A DNA stretch of 64,000 nt from Nitrospira sp. (lineage in GTDB: Bacteria; Nitrospirota; Nitrospiria; Nitrospirales; Nitrospiraceae). Of this stretch, positions 9,222 through 17,480 are shown one piece after another. The position numbers and the translations under genes were made by a program. The notes beneath the pieces were generated by a model that worked only from the letters and a program-made list of their open reading frames with translations, made no database searches and was not told where the DNA came from. How positions within the stretch are numbered: the stretch's first letter is position 1; each line of letters opens with the position of its first letter. Location: contig CP054184.1 in assembly GCA_015709715.1 (NCBI GenBank), positions 2,155,001 to 2,219,000 of the forward strand, written 5' to 3'.

Positions 9222-10871
9222 ATGGCTGATTACACACTCCTCATTATTCTTTTCGCTCCCTTCGCAGGGGCCCTCGCGCTGATCTTTGTCCCGAACCGAC
9301 AGGTCTCAGCGGTCCGCAGTGTCGCCGCAGGGTCAGCGTTCATCGCGTTGATCACGTCGATCTACCTATTCTATGCGTACGATCCCCTCAGGGGCGGATA
9401 CCAGTTCATTCAGAAAATCGAATGGTCGCGCCAGCTTGGGATCTCACTTCATCTCGGCGTCGACGGCATCGGAACACCGCTCGTCCTCGCGTCCGGCATC
9501 CTCTTGTTCGCCGGCATTTTCGTCTCCTGGCACATCAAGGATCGCCTCAAAGAGTTCTACATCTGGATTTTAATTCTCGCAGCCGCCACCATCGGCGTCT
9601 TCATGTCCCTCGATCTGTTCTTCCTCTATTTCTTCTATGAAATGTCCGTGATCCCCATGTATCTCCTGCTGGGCATGTGGGGGAGCCACACGAAGAAGTA
9701 TTTGGAAATGACGGATCCCGAAGGCCTAAAGCTGCGGGATTCCGTCGGGTTCATCTTCAACTTCGGCGCGAACAGCAAAGAATATGCGGCCATGAAGTTG
9801 GTATTGTTCCTCTCGGCGTTTGCCGTCGCGGCCCTGATGGGGATCCTGCTCATCTACAAGTTCTCCGGGCTCAACACCTTCGATATTCTAGTGCTGCGCG
9901 AGAAGGCCCACTTCTCAGGCCCGTTGGCCACGCTGATCTGGATCCTGATCTTCTTCGGCTTTGCCTCCATCGCGCCGATCTGGCCGCTGCATTCCTGGTC
10001 CCCTGTCGGCCATGCCGCCGCGCCGGCCGCCACCAGCATGTTGCACGCCGGCGTGCTCATGAAGCTGGGCCATTTTTCGATCATCCGCGTCGCATTTGAG
10101 ATCCTGCCCGAAACCACCCGTGAACTCATGCCGATCGCGGCTGTCCTGTGCATTTTCAGCATCATCTACGGCGGGCTCGTCGCCTATTACGCCAAAGACA
10201 CCAAGTATGTCATCGGTTATTCCAGTTCCAGCCATATGGGCTACGTGTTTCTCGGAATGGCCGCACTCGACTACATCAGCTTGAGCGGAGCCGTGATTTA
10301 TATGTTCGCCCACGCCATGGCCACCGGAATGCTGTTCGCCATGGCCGGCTGGGTGTACGACCAAACCCACACCCGCGATATCCCATCCTTGGGCGGCCTC
10401 TCCAATCGAATGCCGTTCATCTCCGCCGCCTTTGTCATCGGCTGCATGGCTTCGATCGGTATGCCGGGCACCGTCAACTTCATTGCCGAAGTCATGATCA
10501 TCGTGGGCAGCTGGAACAAATACCCGTTCCAAGTCATCGTGGCCGTGCTGGGCATCGTGTTGACCATGGCATACCTCTTCAAGATGATGCGCGGCCTCTT
10601 CTACGGATCGATGGCCGAAAAATACAGTCATTCCCACGACGCCGTGGCGGTCATCGACCGGATGCCCCTCTTGCTGATGATCACCGTCAGCATCGGGTTC
10701 GGCATTTTTCCCGGCCATCTCTATTCAGTGGTCCGTTCCGGCGTCGATCCCCTGATCGCCCGTATCACCAAGGTCGTCCCCGTGGCGGAACAGCTCCACA
10801 ACAGTCCACAGGCCGCCGCACCGATGCTACCGGCTGACGGTGAGGCGCTTGCGAAGGTGACCCCACGATGA
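9222..10871 (+). CDS. second NuoM-like antiporter subunit (NuoM2)
   Basis: 549 residues, clearly homologous to NuoM but divergent. It keeps the TM5 Glu (FFYEMSVIPMYLLLGMWG), the TM8 Lys (VLMKLGHFSI) and the TM12 Glu (FIAEVMIIVG), but the TM7 lysine is replaced: GFASIAPIWPLHSW has Ile250 where the upstream NuoM has Lys237. The following LPD motif is also changed to SPVGHAAAP. An insertion of about 30 residues (around 150-180, EMTDPEGLKLRD...) follows TM5. GGAG lies upstream of the ATG; the 3' end overlaps nuoN by four bases. Extra NuoM subunits are established for '2M' complex I of Nitrospira; loss of the TM7 lysine suggests an altered proton path. Confidence 0.93.
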   Translation: MADYTLLIILFAPFAGALALIFVPNRQVSAVRSVAAGSAFIALITSIYLFYAYDPLRGGYQFIQKIEWSRQLGISLHLGVDGIGTPLVLASGILLFAGIFVSWHIKDRLKEFYIWILILAAATIGVFMSLDLFFLYFFYEMSVIPMYLLLGMWGSHTKKYLEMTDPEGLKLRDSVGFIFNFGANSKEYAAMKLVLFLSAFAVAALMGILLIYKFSGLNTFDILVLREKAHFSGPLATLIWILIFFGFASIAPIWPLHSWSPVGHAAAPAATSMLHAGVLMKLGHFSIIRVAFEILPETTRELMPIAAVLCIFSIIYGGLVAYYAKDTKYVIGYSSSSHMGYVFLGMAALDYISLSGAVIYMFAHAMATGMLFAMAGWVYDQTHTRDIPSLGGLSNRMPFISAAFVIGCMASIGMPGTVNFIAEVMIIVGSWNKYPFQVIVAVLGIVLTMAYLFKMMRGLFYGSMAEKYSHSHDAVAVIDRMPLLLMITVSIGFGIFPGHLYSVVRSGVDPLIARITKVVPVAEQLHNSPQAAAPMLPADGEALAKVTPR

Positions 10872-12364
10872 CGTTTGCTCTGACCTTCTCGGCATCGGAT
10901 CTTCTCTATCTTCTGCCGGAACTATTCTTGACCCTGTGGCTCTGCGTGGTCTTGGCCGTCGACTTTTCCTTGAAACGCATTGTCCAAGAGCAGTTGGCCT
11001 ACCTGTCCGTGCTCGGGCTGGCCGTCGCGCTGGGAATTCTGGCCTGGTTCGACGCCTCGGGCATCACCGGCACCCTGTTCGGCAAGATGTTCGTGTTGGA
11101 TCGTCTCGCCATCTTCTTCAAGATGATGATCCTGCTCGCGACCATCCTGGTGATCCTGCTCTCGGTCGACTATGTGCATCGCTTCTCGTTCTTCCGCGGT
11201 GAATACTACGTGCTCGTCACGATGTCCGCGCTAGGGATGATGTTCATGTCCTCCGCGAACGATTTGTTATCGCTGTTCGTGACGCTCGAATTCTCCACCT
11301 TCGGCTTCTACGTCTTGGTCGCCTATCTCCGCGACGACATGGCCTCCAACGAGGCCGGTCTCAAGTTTTTCATCCTCGGCGTCTTTGCCGCCGGCCTCCT
11401 CGCTTACGGCATCAGCTTGGTGTTCGGCGAAACAGGCAAACTGGTCTTCTCCGACATGACCGGTGCCGCCCCGACCACCGGTCTGGTGATCGGCTTCCTG
11501 CTCATTTTTGCCGCCCTGGGTTTCAAGATCGGCGCCGTGCCCTTCCATTCCTGGATTCCGGATACCTACCACGGCTCGCCCACGCCCGTGACGGCCTTCC
11601 TGTCGATCGCACCCAAAGTGGCGGCCTTCGCCATCTTGCTACGGCTGTTCCTGGTCGCACTCCCGACCTTCAAACCAGCCTGGGCTCTCCTGCTCGTCGC
11701 CGCTTCGATTCTGTCGATGACGTACGGCAACATCGTCGCCATTGCACAACGCAACATCAAACGGCTGCTGGCCTATTCCGGTATCGCCCAAGTCGGCAAT
11801 GTTCTGATCGGGTTGGCGGCCGGCACCAAGATGGGCACCGATTCGATCCTGTTTTACCTACTGACCTACCTCTTCGCAAACCTCGGAGCATTCGCGGTCA
11901 TCATGGCCATCAGCAATGCGGTAGGGAGCGAGGAAATCGAAGACTACAGCGGGCTCAACCGACGTTCGCCGTTCTTGGCATTCGCGATGCTGATTTTCCT
12001 GCTGTCACTGGCCGGCGTTCCGCCGCTCGCCGGTTTCATCGGGAAACTCTACATCTTCGTCGCTGCGATCAAAGAGGGGCTCTACACGCTGATCACCGTC
12101 GGGCTCATCAACATCGTCATTTCGATGTACTACTACCTGATCGTCGTAAAGAAGATGTACATCAGCGAGCCACTCGATGCATCCCCCATCAAAACTACCG
12201 GGCCGCTCCGGGCCGTGGTGTACATCGGTCTGGCCGGAACCCTGGTGATCGGCATCTATCCGCAGCCGTTCATCGACTGGGTCGTTGCAGCCACGCTCAT
12301 GTTTTCCAATCTTGTCGGGTCTTCCGCGGCGCTCCCTCCCTCGGGTCTTCCCTTCGGAGGGTAA
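10868..12364 (+). CDS. nuoN: NADH-quinone oxidoreductase subunit N
   Basis: 498 residues, fourteen predicted helices. TM5 glutamate in VTLEFSTFGFYVLVAYLRDD, TM7 lysine in ALGFKIGAVPFHSWIPDTYHG and the usual FLSIAPKVAAFA segment are all present. It is the last gene of the nuo operon; its start overlaps the NuoM2 stop (ATGA). A GC-rich inverted repeat 24 bases after the stop may end the transcript. Confidence 0.96.
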   Translation: MTFALTFSASDLLYLLPELFLTLWLCVVLAVDFSLKRIVQEQLAYLSVLGLAVALGILAWFDASGITGTLFGKMFVLDRLAIFFKMMILLATILVILLSVDYVHRFSFFRGEYYVLVTMSALGMMFMSSANDLLSLFVTLEFSTFGFYVLVAYLRDDMASNEAGLKFFILGVFAAGLLAYGISLVFGETGKLVFSDMTGAAPTTGLVIGFLLIFAALGFKIGAVPFHSWIPDTYHGSPTPVTAFLSIAPKVAAFAILLRLFLVALPTFKPAWALLLVAASILSMTYGNIVAIAQRNIKRLLAYSGIAQVGNVLIGLAAGTKMGTDSILFYLLTYLFANLGAFAVIMAISNAVGSEEIEDYSGLNRRSPFLAFAMLIFLLSLAGVPPLAGFIGKLYIFVAAIKEGLYTLITVGLINIVISMYYYLIVVKKMYISEPLDASPIKTTGPLRAVVYIGLAGTLVIGIYPQPFIDWVVAATLMFSNLVGSSAALPPSGLPFGG

Positions 12365-12387
12365 GGCCCGCTCACGCGCTCTCTGCT

Positions 12388-12406
12388 GCGAATTGCGTCA
12401 ATTCGC
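12388..12406. terminator. inverted repeat after nuoN, possible terminator
   Basis: GCGAATTG, a three-base loop CGT, then CAATTCGC: a perfect 8-bp stem 24 bases after the nuoN stop and 74 bases before the kinase gene. No T-run follows, so it is either a Rho-assisted end of the nuo transcript or a protein-binding palindrome in front of the kinase gene. Confidence 0.35.
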
Positions 12407-12479
12407 TCCGTACTGCACAGCCTTTTGTTACAATGCGCGTTGACTTGATTCGACGCGAAACGTTCTCGAACGTGGCCTG

Positions 12480-14003
12480 ATGGACACCACGTTCCGTTCC
12501 TATTCCATGAGCATGGACGAACAACTACCCCAGGCTCCCGCCCTAGACGGAGACGCTGCGCCGCTCGTGTCCGATTCTGCGGAACAGGCTGCGGCCCACC
12601 CGTTACCGACGCCGGTCGCCGCCCCGCCGCGTCGAAGGTGGTCCATTGAAGGACGGGTGCTGGCAGGATTCGGACTCGTGTTTGCAGGGATTCTGGTCAT
12701 TTCCGCCATTTCCTATCGCAACATGACAGTGCTGATTCGAAACGGCTTGCAAGACCAACGCAGTCACGAGTTCATCCAGATTCTGGATGCCACTCACGAA
12801 GCCATGCACGATGCGGAGAGCAGCCATCGCCGCTTCTTGGTCACGGGGGACGAGAGCTACCTGGCCCCGTTCCACAGTTTGCAAGACCGGGCGCCGGATT
12901 ACGTCCGGTATCTCCGCGACCGCACCGAGCCGGACAGTCCTCAACGGACGCGGGTCGAAACACTCGCCCGGTTGATCAATCAGCAACTGCAGGCGGAGCG
13001 GGCGACCATGGAGTTACGCAAGCAGACAGGATTCGAGTCGGTGCGGGCCATGGCCCTGTCAGGCGTTGCCAAACAGGAACTCGACACCGCCCAGCGTCTC
13101 CAGGCGGAGATGGAGCAGGACGAGACCAAGGCGCTGGCGCGGCGCGTCCTTGAATCCACCGCGACCACCCGGTCCAGCATCATCCTGCTGATCATCGGCG
13201 CACTGCTGCTCTTCGTTCTCCTGGCCGCCGTGTACTATCTGATACGGCACGACGTCACCGAGCGTCGGCGCGTCGCAGCGGAGCTGAAGCGTCGCGGTGA
13301 ATTGCTTGAGGCAGCCAATAAGGAATTGGAGGCCTTCAGTTACTCGGTGTCGCACGATTTGCGAGCGCCTTTGCGGCACATCCATGGTTATGCCTCCTTG
13401 CTCTCGAACGCGGTGGCTGCGTCGTTGGACGACAAGGGCAAACGTTATCTGCAGACGATTTCCGACTCGGCTACGCAGATGGGACAGCTCATCGACGACC
13501 TGCTCGTGTTTTCGCGCATGGGGCGGCAAGAGATGCTGCAGGGAACCGTCAACTTGAACCAACTCATCGCCTCGGTACAGCATGAGCTTCGGCATGACCT
13601 GCAAGGCCGCGCCATCTCATGGACCATCGCTCCACTTCCTGAAGTCACCGGGGATGCCGCCATGTTGCGGCAAGTCTTTCTCAACCTCATCGCCAATGCC
13701 GTCAAGTTCACCGGCACCAGACCGCAGGCCTCGATCGAAATCGGCAGCCACAGCAGTTCACAGGATGAAGTGGTGTTATTCGTGCGGGATAATGGTGTAG
13801 GATTCGATATGCGCTACGCCAGCAAGTTATTCGGCGTCTTCCAACGGCTCCATCGCGCCGATGAATTCGAGGGCACCGGCATCGGGTTGGCCAACGTCCG
13901 CCGCATCATCCATCGACATGGCGGAAGGACCTGGGCGGAGGGAGTAGTCGGGGGAGGCGCGACCTTCTATCTCACGCTTCCCATTGCGAGGACTGCATCA
14001 TGA
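12480..14003 (+). CDS. membrane histidine kinase, CHASE3-HisKA-HATPase
   Basis: 507 residues. Pro/Ala-rich N-terminus, TM1 around residues 58-80, a CHASE3-like periplasmic four-helix sensor (motif HEAMHDAESSHRRFLVTGDE), TM2 around 234-257, HisKA with the phospho-acceptor box SVSHDLRAPLRHI, and an HATPase with FLNLIANAVKF, DNGVGFD and GTGIGLANVRRI. This arrangement is common in kinases paired with single-domain Rcp1-type regulators, which is what follows with a four-base overlap. The signal sensed is unknown. No strong ribosome site precedes the ATG at 12480; the ATG at 12507 is an alternative start. Confidence 0.88.
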   Translation: MDTTFRSYSMSMDEQLPQAPALDGDAAPLVSDSAEQAAAHPLPTPVAAPPRRRWSIEGRVLAGFGLVFAGILVISAISYRNMTVLIRNGLQDQRSHEFIQILDATHEAMHDAESSHRRFLVTGDESYLAPFHSLQDRAPDYVRYLRDRTEPDSPQRTRVETLARLINQQLQAERATMELRKQTGFESVRAMALSGVAKQELDTAQRLQAEMEQDETKALARRVLESTATTRSSIILLIIGALLLFVLLAAVYYLIRHDVTERRRVAAELKRRGELLEAANKELEAFSYSVSHDLRAPLRHIHGYASLLSNAVAASLDDKGKRYLQTISDSATQMGQLIDDLLVFSRMGRQEMLQGTVNLNQLIASVQHELRHDLQGRAISWTIAPLPEVTGDAAMLRQVFLNLIANAVKFTGTRPQASIEIGSHSSSQDEVVLFVRDNGVGFDMRYASKLFGVFQRLHRADEFEGTGIGLANVRRIIHRHGGRTWAEGVVGGGATFYLTLPIARTAS

Positions 14004-14467
14004 CCGCAACCAAACCGATCCTGCTTGCCGAAGACAACCCCCGTGATGCCGAACTGGCCTTGGCCGCCATGGAAGAGCACCACTTGGCCGACAAGGTCAT
14101 CCTCTGTCACGACGGCGCCGAGGTGCTCGACTATCTCTATTGCCGGGGCCCCTTCAAAACGCGACTACAAGGCAATCCCGCCGTCGTCTTCTTGGATCTG
14201 AAGATGCCGAAAGTGGATGGACTCGAGGTCTTGCGGACCATTAAGAGCGACAATGCCTTGAAGCCGATCCCGGTCGTTATGCTCACGTCCTCGCGGGAAG
14301 AACGGGACTTGGTCGAAAGTTATGCCTTGGGGGCCAACGCCTACGTGGTCAAACCCGTCGAGTTTCCCCAATTCCTCAAGGCCGTGAAGGAACTCGGCGT
14401 GTTCTGGGGCATGATCAACGAACCCCCGCCTGAAGGGGCCGGACGAACGGGCAGCGCGTCCTCGTAA
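14000..14467 (+). CDS. single-domain response regulator, Rcp1/CheY-like
   Basis: 155 residues, one receiver domain and no output domain. Phospho-acceptor Asp66 in FLDLKMPKVDG, acidic pair in LLAEDNP, conserved Thr/Ser in VVMLTSS and Lys in YVVKPVEF. The long loop after helix 2 (CRGPFKTRLQGNPA) is typical of the Rcp1 class that partners phytochrome- or CHASE3-type kinases. The start codon overlaps the kinase stop, so the two form one system, presumably relaying to another protein. Confidence 0.9.
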   Translation: MTATKPILLAEDNPRDAELALAAMEEHHLADKVILCHDGAEVLDYLYCRGPFKTRLQGNPAVVFLDLKMPKVDGLEVLRTIKSDNALKPIPVVMLTSSREERDLVESYALGANAYVVKPVEFPQFLKAVKELGVFWGMINEPPPEGAGRTGSASS

Positions 14468-14491
14468 GTCGACAACACACAGAGGATGTTG

Positions 14492-15418
14492 ATGTTCGGC
14501 GTCAACCCGGTATCAACCACATCCGTCACTCCCCGGCGAAGATGGGTGGGGCGGTGTTTGGCGGCATGCGGAATCCTGTTTCTCGCGGGAGGAACGACTG
14601 ATGCCGCCGAGGCGCCGTGGGAACGTCTGACGTCCGGTATCCAGGTCTCCTGGTGGAATCCCGGCGATGCCTGCCCCCAGGTTCCCCCGCTGCTCATGCT
14701 CCAGATCGACCCGGAGCGATTTCGCTTTTCGATCTATCACTTTCGCGACGAAGGCCTTCCGACCCCCCTCTCCATTCCTGAGTGGCAGCAACGCACCGAC
14801 GCCTATGTGCTGTTCAACGCGGGGTTGTTTCGCGAGGACTACTCGTACCTCGGGTGGCTCTTCAAGGAAGGCCGCTCCCTCGGCGGCAAGAAACATCACT
14901 CCTGGCAGGGACTGTTCGCAGCGGAACCGACCGATGGCAGCCTGAAGAAAGCCCGGGTGCTGGATCTTGCCTTCGACATGGTTGGGGAAGGGCTACCGCC
15001 CTATCGGGAGGCGGCGCAGTCGTTGATGCTCCTCGACCGTACCGGCAAGCTTCGAGTGCGCGACAGCGGGAAACGCGCATACCAAACCGTCGTGGCCGAA
15101 GACCGCCAGGGAACCATTCTGCTGATCAAGACGGCGGAGATCGTTACCCTGCACCAACTGGCCGACTGTCTCCACCGCACCATGCCGTCGATTCACCAAG
15201 CCATGGCGATGGACGGCGGTTCGTCCTCCGATGTCATCGCAAGCCCCGACCTGCTCCATGCCGTGACACCTGCCGGAAACCAGGCTCCATGGCGCTCCCT
15301 GCTCGCCGGAACCTCGAGCCTGCACATTCCGTTGCCCGCAGTCATCGGTGTCAGCCCCCGCACGGGGCCCCATCACATGACCGCGCCGACGACCGTCGCC
15401 CCTCGGCACAACCCCTAA
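14492..15418 (+). CDS. exported phosphodiester glycosidase-family (NAGPA/DUF2233) protein
   Basis: 308 residues from the ATG at 14492, chosen because AGAGG lies six bases upstream; the ATG at 14486 sits on top of that site. A signal peptide with a Leu/Ala/Gly core (about residues 22-40) precedes a domain with the features of the NAGPA/DUF2233 family: VLFNAGLF near the N-terminal half, and the late AMAMDGGSSSDVI motif (about residue 230) typical of its active site. Family members cleave GlcNAc-phosphodiesters or act on cell-surface glycans. Role here unknown; it is only loosely linked to the preceding regulator gene. Confidence 0.75.
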   Translation: MFGVNPVSTTSVTPRRRWVGRCLAACGILFLAGGTTDAAEAPWERLTSGIQVSWWNPGDACPQVPPLLMLQIDPERFRFSIYHFRDEGLPTPLSIPEWQQRTDAYVLFNAGLFREDYSYLGWLFKEGRSLGGKKHHSWQGLFAAEPTDGSLKKARVLDLAFDMVGEGLPPYREAAQSLMLLDRTGKLRVRDSGKRAYQTVVAEDRQGTILLIKTAEIVTLHQLADCLHRTMPSIHQAMAMDGGSSSDVIASPDLLHAVTPAGNQAPWRSLLAGTSSLHIPLPAVIGVSPRTGPHHMTAPTTVAPRHNP

Positions 15419-15426
15419 TCCCAAGG

Positions 15427-15852
15427 TTATCGCGCAGGCTCGACGGGATAACCGGCCTCGGTCCAGGCGTTCATGCTGCCGACCACGTTGTAGACATGCT
15501 TATAGCCCAGGTCGGCCAGGGCCTCGGCGGCAATGTTGCTGCGGCGGCCGGACTGGCAGTACAGGACGATATGGTCGTCCAGCTTGGCTCCCAATTCGCG
15601 ATGCCGCTCCTTGATCTCCCGAAAGTCGATATTCCCGTCGGTGCCGGGAATGACACCGGAGGCATGCTCTTCCGGAGAGCGCACGTCGAACAGGATGAAT
15701 CCTTTATTGGCCGGTGAGGACGCCTTCGAGAGACCGGCCCGCAATTCCTGGACAGTCAACACGTAGGAATGGTAGGCAAAGGTGACCTGCGGGACCTGCA
15801 GGAGGAGACCGCAGAGAAGGGCGCCGCACAAGGTAAGAATGACAGCTCGCAT
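15427..15852 (-). CDS. periplasmic rhodanese-like sulfurtransferase
   Basis: 141 residues from the ATG at 15852, which has AAAGGAG eight bases upstream; longer in-frame starts reach into the divergent gene. N-terminal signal sequence (ALLCGLLLQVPQVTFA), then one rhodanese domain with DVRSPEEHASGVIPG and the active-site loop around Cys99 (YCQSGRRS). Such proteins transfer sulfane sulfur or act as redox or sulfur carriers in the periplasm. Divergent from the lipoprotein gene, with about 65 bases shared between them; converges on the DUF2233 gene. Confidence 0.87.
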   Translation of the reverse strand: MRAVILTLCGALLCGLLLQVPQVTFAYHSYVLTVQELRAGLSKASSPANKGFILFDVRSPEEHASGVIPGTDGNIDFREIKERHRELGAKLDDHIVLYCQSGRRSNIAAEALADLGYKHVYNVVGSMNAWTEAGYPVEPAR

Positions 15853-15917
15853 AGTCCATACTCCTTTGCTCGGACTGACAGAAACAGTGGCGACGTTTCG
15901 CCTATGATAGGAGGCCC

Positions 15918-16229
15918 ATGAAAAGCCGGTCAAGAGTCGTCCTGTTCGCCCTGTGGCCGCTCCTAACCGCCTGCGGGGAAGGCGCCATGCTGGTCAAAGA
16001 AACTCAAGACGGCGGGGTGGTGGTCTATCCCTACCGAGCAGAACAGGGGCGGTTGCTCTCCTCGTTTCGGAAAGAGGCGATACACCTGATGGAGCAAAAA
16101 TGCCCGAGCGGATACACGACGGTTCGTGAAGGAGAAACAAAGGGCCGGCTCCGACAAGCCAGCCCCATTGCGGGATCCAGCGACGTGGTGGAGGAGCGGC
16201 GCTGGGGGATCCAGTTCCAGTGTAAATGA
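15918..16229 (+). CDS. small lipoprotein, function unknown
   Basis: 103 residues. Basic N-terminus, hydrophobic stretch and lipobox LTAC (Cys about 19) point to an outer- or inner-membrane lipoprotein; GATAGGAGG sits seven bases before the ATG. The mature part contains a Val/Tyr-rich strand, a helix (SFRKEAIHLMEQKC) and a second Cys. I recognise no family with certainty. Convergent with pyrE. Confidence 0.7.
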   Translation: MKSRSRVVLFALWPLLTACGEGAMLVKETQDGGVVVYPYRAEQGRLLSSFRKEAIHLMEQKCPSGYTTVREGETKGRLRQASPIAGSSDVVEERRWGIQFQCK

Positions 16230-16257
16230 TTGGCGCGCCTGCGACCTCCCCGGCCCC

Positions 16258-16836
16258 TCACGTCGTGGGGCGTCGGCCCTGCATCAAATCGTCGATGGTC
16301 AGGAGACTCCTGACCCGTACCCGTTCCTGTTCGATACGGGCCAGCCCATCCTGCTCCTTGCGATCGACGATGACCAACACATCCTGTACCTGAAGCCCTG
16401 CCGCACGAGCTGCCACGATCGCTTTCAGCACGGAGCCTCCGCTCGTCAAGACGTCATCCACAATCAGCGCGCGGTCGCCGGATGTGACGACACCTTCGAG
16501 CAGCCGACCCAGGCCATGGTCCTTGGGCTGCTTGCGCACAAAAAACGTCCGCCATTCGCGGCGCGGGACCGCGGCATAGGCAAAGTCAGAAATGGAGGTG
16601 GCGATCGAAATGGCCCCGATCTCCAATCCCCCCAGACAGTCAATACGCAACTCCTTCGTCGCCTCATAGGCCAAGTGAGCCACGAGGTGGCGCGCATGCG
16701 GAAACGCCATCAGGGTACGGCAGTCGACATAAAAGGGGCTCATCAAGCCCGAAGCCAGCTTGAACCCCTTGTCGGGATCCCATTTGAACGCCTGCGTGGC
16801 GTGAAAGGCGGCAATCAGTTCATCTCGCACCGTCAT
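16258..16836 (-). CDS. pyrE: orotate phosphoribosyltransferase
   Basis: 192 residues, normal for PyrE. The PRPP-binding signature is clear in ALIVDDVLTSGGSVLKAI (about residues 118-135) and the substrate region FVRKQPKDHG precedes it. It makes orotidine 5'-phosphate from orotate and PRPP in pyrimidine synthesis. AAGGTG lies upstream of the ATG at 16836. It sits 107 bases downstream of the long minus-strand array and may be read with it or from its own promoter. Confidence 0.93.
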   Translation of the reverse strand: MTVRDELIAAFHATQAFKWDPDKGFKLASGLMSPFYVDCRTLMAFPHARHLVAHLAYEATKELRIDCLGGLEIGAISIATSISDFAYAAVPRREWRTFFVRKQPKDHGLGRLLEGVVTSGDRALIVDDVLTSGGSVLKAIVAARAAGLQVQDVLVIVDRKEQDGLARIEQERVRVRSLLTIDDLMQGRRPTT

Positions 16837-16943
16837 GGTTCACCTTACTCCCTGGAAAAAGTCCTCCGCCCCCCGCTGGGCCCTCCAGCTCGATTCGGGA
16901 AGGGCCGATTGTACACCGATCGGGAGGTCGATCACAGTACACC

Positions 16944-17480
16944 TCAGCGGAGACGGCCAGCTGCCGCGGAGCCGTGGATACGCGCGGCCGTCTGCACGAA
17001 GAGCGGCAGAAGCCCAGCCCACAGCAAAGCCAGCAGTAGAAGTGCCAAGGCGTCGGTGGGCCCCAGCGTCAGCGCCCCAAAGGCCTGTCCGGCCCCATAA
17101 CTGACCGGCCCAGCCATCCCGCCGAGGAGGGCGGCCAGCCAGCTCCGCCCCTCCAGCCAGCGGAGCGAATGGTGCAACGTCGTGGCAAAGAGGTACCAGA
17201 GGGCACAGAGCCACGGTGGGCACAGCCAAGGCGCAAAGGGGTGATCACCGAACCGGAGCAGGCCCAACGCTGTCAGCCCGCTATCCAACAACAACCCGGC
17301 AGATCCAATCACCAGGACCACCAGGGTCATGGCGCGAGGCTGGGACGCATTCCAGATATTCACTGCGAGGAGCCCCCCCAGGACCGGGGGAGCCAACCAG
17401 GGCTGCCCCCGGCCGGCGCTCAGGATAGCGATCCACCATCCGAGCTGAAAGAAGACTGCATTGCCTAGGGTCTTGATCAT
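16944..17480 (-). CDS. DUF2878 integral membrane protein
   Basis: 178 residues from the ATG at 17480, which overlaps the stop of the upstream cfa gene (ATGA); an upstream in-frame extension would run inside cfa. Five or six membrane segments, Trp-rich, with SYGAGQAFGAL and a C-terminal helix ending in an Arg/Gly tail. Resembles the DUF2878 family, which recurs beside cfa, DUF1365 and FAD-oxidoreductase genes. No biochemical role is established. Confidence 0.72.
   Translation of the reverse strand: MIKTLGNAVFFQLGWWIAILSAGRGQPWLAPPVLGGLLAVNIWNASQPRAMTLVVLVIGSAGLLLDSGLTALGLLRFGDHPFAPWLCPPWLCALWYLFATTLHHSLRWLEGRSWLAALLGGMAGPVSYGAGQAFGALTLGPTDALALLLLALLWAGLLPLFVQTAARIHGSAAAGRLR

Noticed and set aside
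14782-15717. Plus-strand frame of 311 codons across two genes
   Set aside because: Overlaps the DUF2233 and rhodanese genes, both of which have clear domains and starts.
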